A stretch of 64,000 bases of DNA. Origin: DATCJA01 sp963734635. Lineage in GTDB: Bacteria; Acidobacteriota; Vicinamibacteria; Vicinamibacterales; UBA2999. Under the pieces are notes generated by a model. The model was not told where the DNA came from. It made no database searches and saw nothing but the letters and a program-made list of their open reading frames with translations. The stretch is from the NCBI GenBank assembly GCA_963734635.1, contig CAVTIA010000014.1:1173737-1237736 (forward strand), read 5' to 3'. Shown one piece after another: positions 40,989 through 47,900 of this stretch (position 1 is the stretch's first letter; each line of letters begins with the position of its first letter). Made by a program: the position numbers and the translations under genes.

Positions 40989-41321
40989 TCAGCGCGAACG
41001 TGTCGCTGGCTCTTTCGCGAAGAAGGCCGCCGCGTTTTTTAGGATCTCCCGCTCGAGCCGCAGCTGGCGATTTTCCTTCCGCAGCTGCGCCAGCTCCTCA
41101 CGCTCGGCCGTCGTCAGCCCGGTCCGGCCCTTGGTGCGATTGGCGCGCGCGCGCTGCACCCACTCGCGGAGCGCCGTTTCGGTCAGATCGAGATCGCGGG
41201 CGACGGCGCCGACGCTCTTGCCTTCGTCGAGCACCAGCCGGACCGCCTGCGCTTTGAAGTCGTCATCGAACCGCCGACGCGGGCGTCGGCTCTTGGGGGT
41301 CTCTGCCATCGGTGTGGACAT
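40989..41321 (-). CDS. IS3-2 OrfA
   Basis: From ATG 41321 (MSTPMAETPKSRRPRRRF), about 110 residues. Helix-turn-helix (AQAVRLVLDEGKSVGAVARDLDLTETALREW) followed by a leucine-zipper-like ELAQLRKENRQLRLEREIL. It provides DNA binding and, by -1 frameshifting at the heptamer A AAA AAC on codons EIL-K-N, the N-terminal part of an OrfAB transposase. A GTG at 41348 is an alternative start lying in the terminal repeat. Confidence 0.85.
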   Translation of the reverse strand: MSTPMAETPKSRRPRRRFDDDFKAQAVRLVLDEGKSVGAVARDLDLTETALREWVQRARANRTKGRTGLTTAEREELAQLRKENRQLRLEREILKNAAAFFAKEPATRSR

Positions 41322-41461
41322 CGTATCCGCCTTTCGGAAAGTGTCCACGAAACCGGATCAAGCCCAACCGCTGGCTTTCGAGGTTGTGAGTCACCTGGTA
41401 GGCGGACGACTGGCGCACATACAGAATGGCTTTGCGTGCGATGTGCTGCGGTCGGATCTTG

Positions 41462-41656
41462 TCACTCATCACGCGTCTCCCGCGCCTCACCGGCAGGCGC
41501 CTGATCGGCGTGTAGGCGCAGCAGTCGGGCGAGCAGGCGAATCGTCCGTGCCTGAATGTCCGGGGGCAGCGTGTGAAATTGCGGGCACAGCGGCGGCGGA
41601 TGAAACAGCGTCGGTTGCGAGACTCGTAATTGGCGGCTGGACCGTAGCATCAGCAC
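41462..41656 (-). CDS. Small ORF preceding the serine recombinase
   Basis: A 64-residue protein from ATG 41656, preceded by GGAGG. It contains HTLPPDIQARTIRLLARLLRLHAD, a short helical segment I recognise as typical of the small partner ORF next to this class of serine recombinases. Its TGA overlaps the recombinase ATG (ATGAGTGA), so the two are co-translated. Role unknown. Confidence 0.7.
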   Translation of the reverse strand: MLMLRSSRQLRVSQPTLFHPPPLCPQFHTLPPDIQARTIRLLARLLRLHADQAPAGEARETRDE

Positions 41657-42011
41657 CTCCGGCGGCAGTCAAGGAGTGATGCTGTGCTTCTAACATGTCG
41701 GCACGGAGTGCCGACTGCAAGACGCTCTTCAATTCCACCAAGGCCGGGCAGTCCACGAAGGGCGCGTCCGCCACACGCAGGTGATCGCACCGGGCCGGTT
41801 CGAACATCCACGCCGGCACTTCCAGCGATCGATCCTTCCGCTGGTCGTCGAAGCCGCACCGACAGACGGGATGACCGCCTTTGGTCAGCGTCTCGTACAC
41901 CGTGACAGACTGGCCGAACCATGGATGCCACGGATAACGAACTTCTCGAGACTCAGTACGATGGGTGTTGCGTTGTCGACTTGTATAACCAACGTCGTCG
42001 ACATTCGACAC
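41487..42011 (-). CDS. DUF5372-like protein of the serine-recombinase transposon
   Basis: Contains VRYPWHPWFGQSVTVYETLTKGG and LEVPAWMFEPARCDHL, the compact all-beta DUF5372 pattern that often accompanies large serine recombinases. The only ATG in frame (42011) lies beyond the element's border in IS3-1 DNA, so the true start is uncertain and expression may depend on the flank. The C-terminal 60 residues overlap the small ORF in another frame. Function unknown. Confidence 0.6.
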   Translation of the reverse strand: MSNVDDVGYTSRQRNTHRTESREVRYPWHPWFGQSVTVYETLTKGGHPVCRCGFDDQRKDRSLEVPAWMFEPARCDHLRVADAPFVDCPALVELKSVLQSALRADMLEAQHHSLTAAGGADATVQPPITSLATDAVSSAAAVPAISHAAPGHSGTDDSPARPTAAPTRRSGACR

Positions 42012-42233
42012 TCGGCCAGATCAGTCCGGCCAGGTTCGAGCGCGAGGCGGTGGCGTAGGGCATGGAGCTGCCATCCCCGTGGACGCCAAGATCGCGCCCA
42101 CCGGGATTTGGAAAACCGCACAGAACGCGGTTTCCCACAGCGCCCACACCCGTCATCGCGTTTCGTATGAAGAAGACAGAAGACCGACGAAAACGACGCT
42201 AATCAACCTGTCCACCGATTCGGATCAGGTCCA
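41991..42233 (+). pseudogene. 3' piece of IS3-1: OrfB tail and terminal repeat
   Basis: Encodes QRRRHSTLGQISPARFEREAVA and a TAG (42056-42058), followed by about 175 bp ending in TCCACCGATTCGGATCAGG, the IS3 terminal repeat. It completes the transposase whose first part ends at 34546 and 38007. Confidence 0.8.
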
Positions 42234-42373
42234 CATCGCGCCTCGCTGATGAAGCAACGTGGTCACTCGGCCTAGCGGGAGAGCCACGACGTGGCTCGAG
42301 TCTTGACTCCGCCCAATGCGCGCAGGCCTTTGACGACAGGTGATAGGAAATTCGAGGCGAATTCGCGCGATTG

Positions 42374-43237
42374 TCATGTCGATATAGGCCTCGCGACGAT
42401 GTCGAAGGAGTGACCTGAACGTGCGTGTAGACGTATATCGACCGGTGGTCCTAGAGACCCATCCGTCTGCGGAAAATGAAATGCATAGCCCTTCTCTGCA
42501 ATCGAAGACGTCAAGTCTTCAAGCGAATCACCCAGCTCCTGTAAGTTGTCAGGGTCAACTTCGATTAACATCATTTCGATCGCCCGCCGGCGCAATAGCT
42601 CGCGAGCGCCCCTCAATACGCACACATCAGCACCCTCGACATCAATCTTCAAGAAACCGATTCTGTCAATGCCTTGGTCTCTACAAAAGTCATCCAGCAC
42701 CACGCTTCGCACTTCCGTAGTGCGGGCCCCTATGAATCGATCGCGATGCAAATCCTCTGCGGATGACTTGACTGGGGCGAGGCGATTCAGATTCGAAGCG
42801 TTCTCCGTGAGTTGAAACGGGAAGATGCCAGCAGAATCAGAAACGGCGAGTTGCAGTGCGGTGACGTTTCGAAGCCCATTCAAAGCGATGTTGTCGCTGA
42901 GCCCTGAAAATGTACCAGGCGTGGGCTCAAAGCAGTATACGTGCGCCGTCGGATGAGCCGCTGCCAGAGCCGTGACCCAGGCCCCAAAGTTGGCTCCGAT
43001 GACCATGAATAGAGGGTAGTTCGAAGAAAGATTGCGGATCAGCTCAACTTCTGCAGCGCGAGGAACGAAGCCGCGAGTCGTACGAAGGTCGGCGAAGGTA
43101 GCAGTCCGAAGCCGGGTGCCAAAGGCACCATTGACCGTGCTCTGTCGACCAATAATTGTGCCGATCTTCCACTGAAGGTAGTCGAAACCGATGGTCGGGT
43201 GTCGAACCGCCGTAACAGCGTTCCTAAAGAACTTCAT
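42374..43237 (-). CDS. FkbM-family SAM-dependent methyltransferase
   Basis: A 287-residue protein. I chose ATG 43237 because GAGGAGG precedes it. Class I methyltransferase core: LFMVIGANFGAWVTALAAAHP (SAM-binding, motif I), VYCFEPTPGTF, NVTALQLAVSD, then the FkbM hallmark LDDFCRDQGIDRIGFLKIDVEGADVCVLRGA. Members O-methylate sugars or other hydroxyls in polysaccharide and natural-product loci. Together with the glycosyltransferase upstream on the same strand it suggests the remains of a surface-glycan locus. Confidence 0.88.
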   Translation of the reverse strand: MKFFRNAVTAVRHPTIGFDYLQWKIGTIIGRQSTVNGAFGTRLRTATFADLRTTRGFVPRAAEVELIRNLSSNYPLFMVIGANFGAWVTALAAAHPTAHVYCFEPTPGTFSGLSDNIALNGLRNVTALQLAVSDSAGIFPFQLTENASNLNRLAPVKSSAEDLHRDRFIGARTTEVRSVVLDDFCRDQGIDRIGFLKIDVEGADVCVLRGARELLRRRAIEMMLIEVDPDNLQELGDSLEDLTSSIAEKGYAFHFPQTDGSLGPPVDIRLHARSGHSFDIVARPIST

Positions 43238-43518
43238 TGCGATCCTCCTCAAGCCTTATGGAACGGGACACCTTAGGAAATCAGCTGCACGGAGCCGCCA
43301 AAGTTCCCCAAGATTTGTGCGATAGCGGAAGCGGGAGAAATAGCAGCGCTCGAATCGTCGCCAACGACTATGAGTGACTCCATGCTGTCGCGGCGAGAGT
43401 CGAGTACACCCGATGCTTGATTCTGCTCAGAAGGGGGAACCGTGGATCCCTCATTTTGGGCAGGAGATCTTCGGTGATGACGTAGTTTGAGCCGTCGTCG
43501 TATCGAAGCTTCGACGAA

Positions 43519-44322
43519 TCAACCACTCTGTCGGTCCATGAAACCGAGGATCCTAACAGTACACCGTCCGGCTCCGTGACTGTCCCCGCGCTTCCCGAGA
43601 ATCATGTCAGCCCAGTTTCGACGAGTTTCGTGAGCAAACGCGACGCCGCGTCGCATCGCAAGTTGCCGTGTCGCAAGTCTCGTTTCGATTTGTTGGGGCG
43701 ACCTGTACTGGTAATGCTTGAGTCGAATCCGCTGAGGGTACGCGCGCAGCAACAGATCCGGAGAGTAGTTAGACCACTTGACGCGATCGCTGTACTTGAA
43801 CAATCGGAGCTCTGACCAGTTGTTGAGATAGTAACGGCACTTCTGCTCGACTGGTACGTCGTTACCGTATAGCGCGGGGTTCTCTCTGAATCGCACCACG
43901 TCCTTTTCTGTCAGGTAGTACTGAAAGGACGCTGACCACACATTGTCGTACGGTGGAGCGACACTAGCCAGAAACTCTCGCGGAGAGTCTATGTAGAACT
44001 CGTCAGCATCCAACTTGCACCACCAGTCCCCCGGGAAGGATTGTCGACGGTAATGTCCAAATACCTCCGCCCTCAAGCTGTTGTCAAAGGGCCCCTCCTC
44101 TCTTCGGAACGGTACAACCTGAGGTAGCCGACGAGAAAGATCAAGAACTCTTTCCCATGTCCCGTCGATGCTTCCATTGTCGAGAACGTAAATGAAATCA
44201 GACCACTCTGCGGCTGCCGTCAACGACTGAACGATGATGTCGCTCTCGTTCTTGACAACGCAAATGCTGTGAATGCGCATATCAGTCAATCGTCGCTCTG
44301 AAGACGACGGCTCATTGTTCAC
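43519..44322 (-). CDS. Family 2 glycosyltransferase
   Basis: 267 residues, or 253 if the ATG at 44280 (MRIHSICVVKNESD) is used. GT-A fold start IHSICVVKNESDIIVQSLTAAAEWSDFIYVLDNGSIDGTWE, and the metal-binding DxD is seen as WCKLDADEFYI near residue 105. It transfers a sugar from a nucleotide donor; acceptor unknown. It lies 280 bp upstream of the FkbM gene on the same strand, and a copy of the IS91-like end is placed 18 bp beyond its 5' end, so its promoter may have been replaced. Confidence 0.85.
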   Translation of the reverse strand: MNNEPSSSERRLTDMRIHSICVVKNESDIIVQSLTAAAEWSDFIYVLDNGSIDGTWERVLDLSRRLPQVVPFRREEGPFDNSLRAEVFGHYRRQSFPGDWWCKLDADEFYIDSPREFLASVAPPYDNVWSASFQYYLTEKDVVRFRENPALYGNDVPVEQKCRYYLNNWSELRLFKYSDRVKWSNYSPDLLLRAYPQRIRLKHYQYRSPQQIETRLATRQLAMRRGVAFAHETRRNWADMILGKRGDSHGAGRCTVRILGFMDRQSG

Positions 44323-44339
44323 GCGCTGTATTCGGAGCT

Positions 44340-44422
44340 TGTGCTGGCGGAGGACGGGCGCCGCATAACGGGCATTCCGTCAACCACGCCCGCCGAATAC
44401 CCCGTTCAATGTTCCTATCGTC
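44340..44422 (+). repeat. Copy B of the IS91-like end, solo
   Basis: Begins TGTGCTGGCGGAGGACGGG and ends GTTCCTATCGTC, matching 33006-33112 apart from one small indel and the extra 25-bp tandem unit there. No transposase is adjacent. The following bases belong to a different gene fragment. Confidence 0.8.
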
Positions 44423-44574
44423 TCACACTGGCACCCGACGGCAAAAGGTTCGTTGTTCTAGAACCTGCCAGGACGACAAACGGGGGTGGAGACTCGGTTC
44501 ATGCGACATTCCTGTTGAACTCTTTCGAGGAGCTGAAGCGCCTCGTGCCGACTAAGGCCTCACGCGTGAATTAG
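44423..44574 (+). pseudogene. C-terminal fragment of a PD40/WD40-type propeller protein (possible Ser/Thr-kinase tail)
   Basis: Reads LAPDGKRFVVLEPA...GGGDSVHATFLLNSFEELKRLVP to a TAG. LAPDGKR and FLLN.F.ELKR are typical of the last TolB-like blade of acidobacterial protein kinases with a PD40 propeller. Everything upstream is replaced by the IS91-like end. Confidence 0.6.
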
Positions 44575-44614
44575 CTTGCTACGAACAGAGCAAACGTGAT
44601 CTAACCCCTGTACG

Positions 44615-45831
44615 GTGCGACGCGATATCGATCTCGAAGCGACGCTGGTCGCCAAGTATGTGGTGATGAGCCCGCTGCTCAATGAGCGAACACGGCGGTT
44701 GTGGACCGCGGCGGAATCGATCGCGATTGGCTTCGGCGGCGATGCGATCGTCTCGTCGGCGACGGGCCTGGCCCGCCAGACGATTCGGAACGGGCGTCAC
44801 GAACTGGCGCAGGGCGTGACGACGAAGCGCATCCGCCAGCCCGGGGCGGGGCGCCCCGGCATCGAGGACACGCAACCGGGGATCACCGAGGCGCTGGACC
44901 TCCTCGTCGAACCGCTGACGCGCGGCGATCCGATGTCGCCGCTGCGGTGGACGTGCAAGAGCGCGGCGAAACTGGCCGGGGCGTTGACCGCGCAGGGCTG
45001 GCCGGTGAGTGCGACGACCGTCGGCAAGCTGTTGGACGGGCTCGGGCTATCGTCTGCACGCGTTGCAGAAGGCGCGCGAAGGTGCGGCGCACCCGGATCG
45101 CAACGCCCAGTTCGAACACATCAACGCCACCGCGGCCGCGTTCATGCAGCGGCGGGCAACCGGTGATCTCGGTCGACACGAAGAAGAAGGAATTGGTCGG
45201 CGATTTCAAGAATGGCGGCCGCGAGTGGCAGCCGACCGGCGACGCCCGAGCGGGTGCGCGTCCACGACTTCCCCGGCGACGCGGTGGGCAAGGCGATTCC
45301 GTACGGCGTCTACGACATGGCGCGCAACGAAGCCTGGGTCAGCGTCGGCCGCGACCACGACACGCCGGCCTTCGCCGTCGCGTCCATCCGCCAGTGGTGG
45401 ACGATGATGGGACGGCCGGCGTACCCCGACGGCCGACGCGCTGCTCATCACCGCCGACGCCGGCGGCAGCAACGGGTATCGGACGCGCGGCGTGGAAGAT
45501 CGCGCTGCAGCGGCTGGCCGACGACCTGGGCCTCTGCATCCACGTGTCGCACTTCCCGCCGGGCACGAGCAAGTGGAACAAGATCGAGCATCGGCTGTTC
45601 TGCCACATCACGCAGAACTGGCGCGGGCGTCCGCTCCGCACCTTCGAGACCCTCGTCGAACTGATCGGCCACACCCGCACGGCTACCGGGCTGCGCGTCA
45701 AAGCCAAACTCGATAAGCGCCGCTATAAGACCGGCCTCGTGGTCACCACGGCCGAGATGCGCGACCTCGCCTTGCATCCGCACGCCTTTCACGGCGATTG
45801 GAACTATGAACTCCGGCCGCGGCCAACGTGA
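44615..45831 (+). pseudogene. ISAzo13-family transposase, frameshifted
   Basis: Begins with a helix-turn-helix (IVSSATGLARQTIRNGRHELA), then WTCKSAAKLAGALTAQGWPVSATTVGKLLDGLG. Frame changes near 45050, 45160, 45235 and 45430 separate YRLHALQKAREGAAHPDRNAQF, VISVDTKKKELVGDFKNGGREW (first Asp), HDFPGDAVGKAIPYGVYD, LITADAGGSNGYR (second Asp) and FPPGTSKWNKIEHRLFCHI (Glu). This is the DDE_Tnp_ISAZ013 order. Clear terminal repeats were not found. Confidence 0.85.
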
Positions 45832-45960
45832 TCACTCAATCAAGATCTGAGGCCTAACTGATCTGACCAGGCCCGTACTTACGAGTGATTCCGAAAATCG
45901 CAGGATAGGGCTTAACCTTGTTAGGAGCCCGTCGACTCTGAGAATTTCCCTCTCAGAGTT

Positions 45961-46186
45961 TTACGCTGCGAGCAGGTCGACGAGCTTTTGAATCGCCGCA
46001 TCGGCTCTATAGTAGGCCGTTTCAATGGGCGTGGGCAGCGCCGCCGACTTGTCGGGCCGGTCTTGAAAGAGAGCCTGAGCGAGCGGGCCGCAGACTCGCT
46101 TGTGAAAGAGGACAAACATCGTGGCGACGCGGATCCCCTTGTCGGTGAGACGGTAGGATAACCGGCGGCCCTCGCGTTCCACCGTA
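45961..46186 (-). pseudogene. C-terminal winged-helix fragment, interrupted by the IS630-like element
   Basis: Reads VEREGRRLSYRLTDKGIRVATMFVLFHKRVCGPL...YYRADAAIQKLVDLLAA, a C-terminal winged-helix-like tail resembling the end of the unknown protein at 50294-51886. The 5' side is cut at the TA where the IS630-like element enters; little of the upstream part can be recognised beyond 47651. Confidence 0.6.
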
Positions 46187-46447
46187 CCCCGTCGCAGGGA
46201 TTTTGATCGATTGGAGCGGCGGCAGCTGTTCGGGTGGAACGAGGAGCGTGATGCTTCGGGGCTGCCCGGGCTGCCGCTGAATGAGGCCGCGGTCGTGGAG
46301 CGTCACGATCATGCGATGGACGGTGGGCGGCGTGACGCGGAAGAACTCCTGAAAGTCGCTCTCGGCCGGCGGCCGGCGATGCAGGGTCGTATAGGCGTGG
46401 ATGAAGGCCAGGTACTGACCTTGGGTCGCGGTGAACGGGATCGACAT
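46022..46447 (-). CDS. LexA-like helix-turn-helix protein of the IS630-like element
   Basis: From ATG 46447: SIPFTATQGQYLAFIHAYTTLHRRPPAESDFQEFFRVTPPTVHRMIVTLHDRGLIQR, the winged-helix pattern of the LexA DNA-binding domain, about 85 residues within the element. The frame runs out through the inverted repeat into flanking DNA, so the last 55 or so residues are chimeric. I know similar small HTH ORFs beside IS630 transposases; it may control the divergent transposase promoter, whose start is 42 bp away. Confidence 0.65.
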   Translation of the reverse strand: MSIPFTATQGQYLAFIHAYTTLHRRPPAESDFQEFFRVTPPTVHRMIVTLHDRGLIQRQPGQPRSITLLVPPEQLPPLQSIKIPATGYGGTRGPPVILPSHRQGDPRRHDVCPLSQASLRPARSGSLSRPARQVGGAAHAH

Positions 46448-47649
46448 GCCGGGCGGTCTGTGATCCGCTGTGTCGCGGAGGGTCCGCGATGCACATACGA
46501 TACCGCGTCGACTTGGAGGAGAGCGAGCGGCAGCATCTGGAAACGATGGTCGCCGGCGGCACCCGGGCGGTGCGGCGCGTGAAACGCGCCCAGATTCTGC
46601 TGGCGGCCGCCGCCGGCGTATCGGATGCCGAGATCGCCGCGACGCTGCGCGTGGGCACGTCCACGGTCTATCGCACCAAGCAGCACTTCGTGGAGCGTCG
46701 GGGTGGAGCGCGCGCTGTCCGAGGCACCGCGCCCGGCGGGAAACGGAAGCTCGTGGCCACCGACGAGGCGCTGTTGGTGGCGACCGCGTGTGCGCAGCCG
46801 CCGGCCGGGCCGGGCGCGCTGGACGCTGGCGCTGCTCGCGTCTGCAGTCGTGCGGCTGACGACGCACGCCGACCGTTTCCCGCGCGACGATCGGCCGTCG
46901 CCTGGCCGAGAACGATCTCAAGCCGTGGCAGGAGAAGATGTGGTGCGTGCCGCAGATTGATGCCACCTACGTCGCGCGGATGGAGGACGTGCTCGAGCTG
47001 TACACGACGCTCCCGCGCCCCGGCACCGCCGTCGTCTGTGTCGACGAAACGCCGCGGCAACTGATCGGCGAGGTCCGGCCGACCGTCGCCGCCCGCCCCC
47101 GGGCACGTCGCCCGCCACGACACGAGTACCAGCGCAACGGCACGGCCAATGTCTTCGTCGCGGTCGATGCGCACCAGCCGCGGCGCTACACCAAAGTGAC
47201 GGCCCGCCGCACCGCGGTGGATTTCGCCGAGTGGCTGCGCGATCTCGTCGACCTCCACTACGCGGGGACCGAGCGCCTCCAGATCGTCCTCGACAATCTC
47301 TCGACGCATACACCAGCGGCGCTCTACGAGGCGTTTCCGCCCGCCGAGGCCCGCCGCGTGCTGCCGCCGTCTCGAGTTTCACTATGTGCCGAAGCACGCG
47401 AGCTGGCTGAACATGGTCGAGATCGAGATCGGGGTCTTGTCCGCGCAATGTCTCGATCGCGCGCATCCCGGACCTCGCTCACGCTCACCCGCGAAGTCGA
47501 CGCGTGGACGCACGCCCGCAACGCCGCCGGCGCTCGGGTGCGCTGGATGTTTGGCATCGAACAGGCGCGCACGAAACTCGGGCGCGCCTATCCGACGGTC
47601 CCGGCGACGGAGGCCGCCGCATGAATCATTCAAAATCCCTGCGATGAGG
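46187..47649. mobile_element. IS630-like element at a TA target
   Basis: Inverted ends CGTCGCAGGGATTTTGA (46190-46206) and TCAAAATCCCTGCGATGAGG (47630-47649) are flanked by TA on both sides (46185-46186 and 47650-47651), the IS630/Tc1 target duplication. Inside are a divergent pair: a small helix-turn-helix ORF (minus) and the DDE transposase (plus). Confidence 0.88.
46489..47624 (+). pseudogene. IS630-family DDE transposase, frameshifted
   Basis: Starts ATG 46489 (HIRYRVDLEESERQHLETMVAGG); HTH segment VSDAEIAATLRVGTSTVYRTKQHFVE. Frame changes near 46700, 46800, 46890 and 47370. The catalytic part reads KPWQEKMWCVPQIDATYVARMEDVL, TAVVCVDETPRQL (first Asp), LQIVLDNLSTH (second Asp) and YVPKHASWLNMVEIEIGVL (Glu), the IS630 pattern. 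Ends at TGA 47624. Confidence 0.85.
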
Positions 47650-47900
47650 TACGGACGAACGGCGTTCAGGTCGAATGACCTATCTAAAAAACCTTGCGGG
47701 GCCCGTGTGCCACTTGTCGGCATCCGTGAGCAGGAAAGTCTCGCGAGTAGATGACATTTGTGGCGTCGAGCAGGTGCACTAGCGGGATTCGCTAGTAAAA
47801 ACAGGGTTCTGCCAGTTCGCATGAAAATTGCTAAACGCCCAGCGTAACAGCCGTAACGCCTCTACGGGTCCTCCACTCTCTCTACTAAAGGTCGCCTTGA

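Larger units (their letters stand above)
40007..41366 (-). mobile_element. IS3-2: complete IS3-family element
   Basis: 1,360 bp bounded by terminal inverted repeats of the form TGGGC(C/T)TGATCCG (40007-40019 and its inverse at 41354-41366), continuing with GTGGAC. A 3-bp direct repeat ACC flanks it (40004-40006 and 41367-41369), and removing the element plus one ACC restores the recombinase codons for SQRLQYA. Confidence 0.92.
38031..41469 (-). pseudogene. Large serine recombinase, split by IS3-2
   Basis: Starts at ATG 41469, overlapping the stop of the small upstream ORF. The N-terminal piece (41469-41370) reads KIRPQHIARKAILYVRQSSAY, catalytic Ser21. After IS3-2 (one ACC target copy removed) it continues at 40006: LQYAMQDRLHQLGW...AAREVSRFARN...DLLRQRSVEARRAKAQRG. 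Total 2,076 bases, exactly 692 codons with stop, so the gene was intact before insertion. It then has the Recombinase domain (PSFGVLYRMLSNPIYGGAYTYGK), a zinc ribbon (CRRCGRKLVVCYTGN), a long coiled coil (residues about 410-520) and a helix-turn-helix (WMNLSEAARILGISPRTLR) at the C-terminus. Confidence 0.88.
38008..41990 (-). mobile_element. Serine-recombinase transposon (DUF5372 - small ORF - large recombinase)
   Basis: Inserted in the IS3-1 orfB after TTCTACAACC; AACC occurs at both borders (38004-38007 and 41987-41990) and removal restores FYNQRRRHS. Three minus-strand genes: a DUF5372-like protein, a small ORF and a large serine recombinase, a combination I know from serine-recombinase mobile elements. 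The recombinase gene is itself split by IS3-2. Confidence 0.78.
33504..42233 (+). mobile_element. IS3-1: IS3-family element in three pieces (33504-34546, 37986-38007, 41991-42233)
   Basis: The 5' end is missing (truncated in orfA). orfB runs to 34546 and continues at 37986-38007 after RIT1, then at 41991 after the serine-recombinase transposon, ending at the TAG at 42056. The three pieces join to FDYIEVFYNQRRRHSTLGQ. The summed orfB length is 859 bases, one more than a multiple of three, which agrees with the single +1 shift near 34335. The right terminus, CGGATCAGGTCCA at 42221-42233, matches the IS3-2 end. Confidence 0.85.

Noticed and set aside
44580..45900. Terminal inverted repeats of the ISAzo13-like element
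   Set aside because: ACGTGATC occurs near both sides but in direct orientation and without longer similarity.
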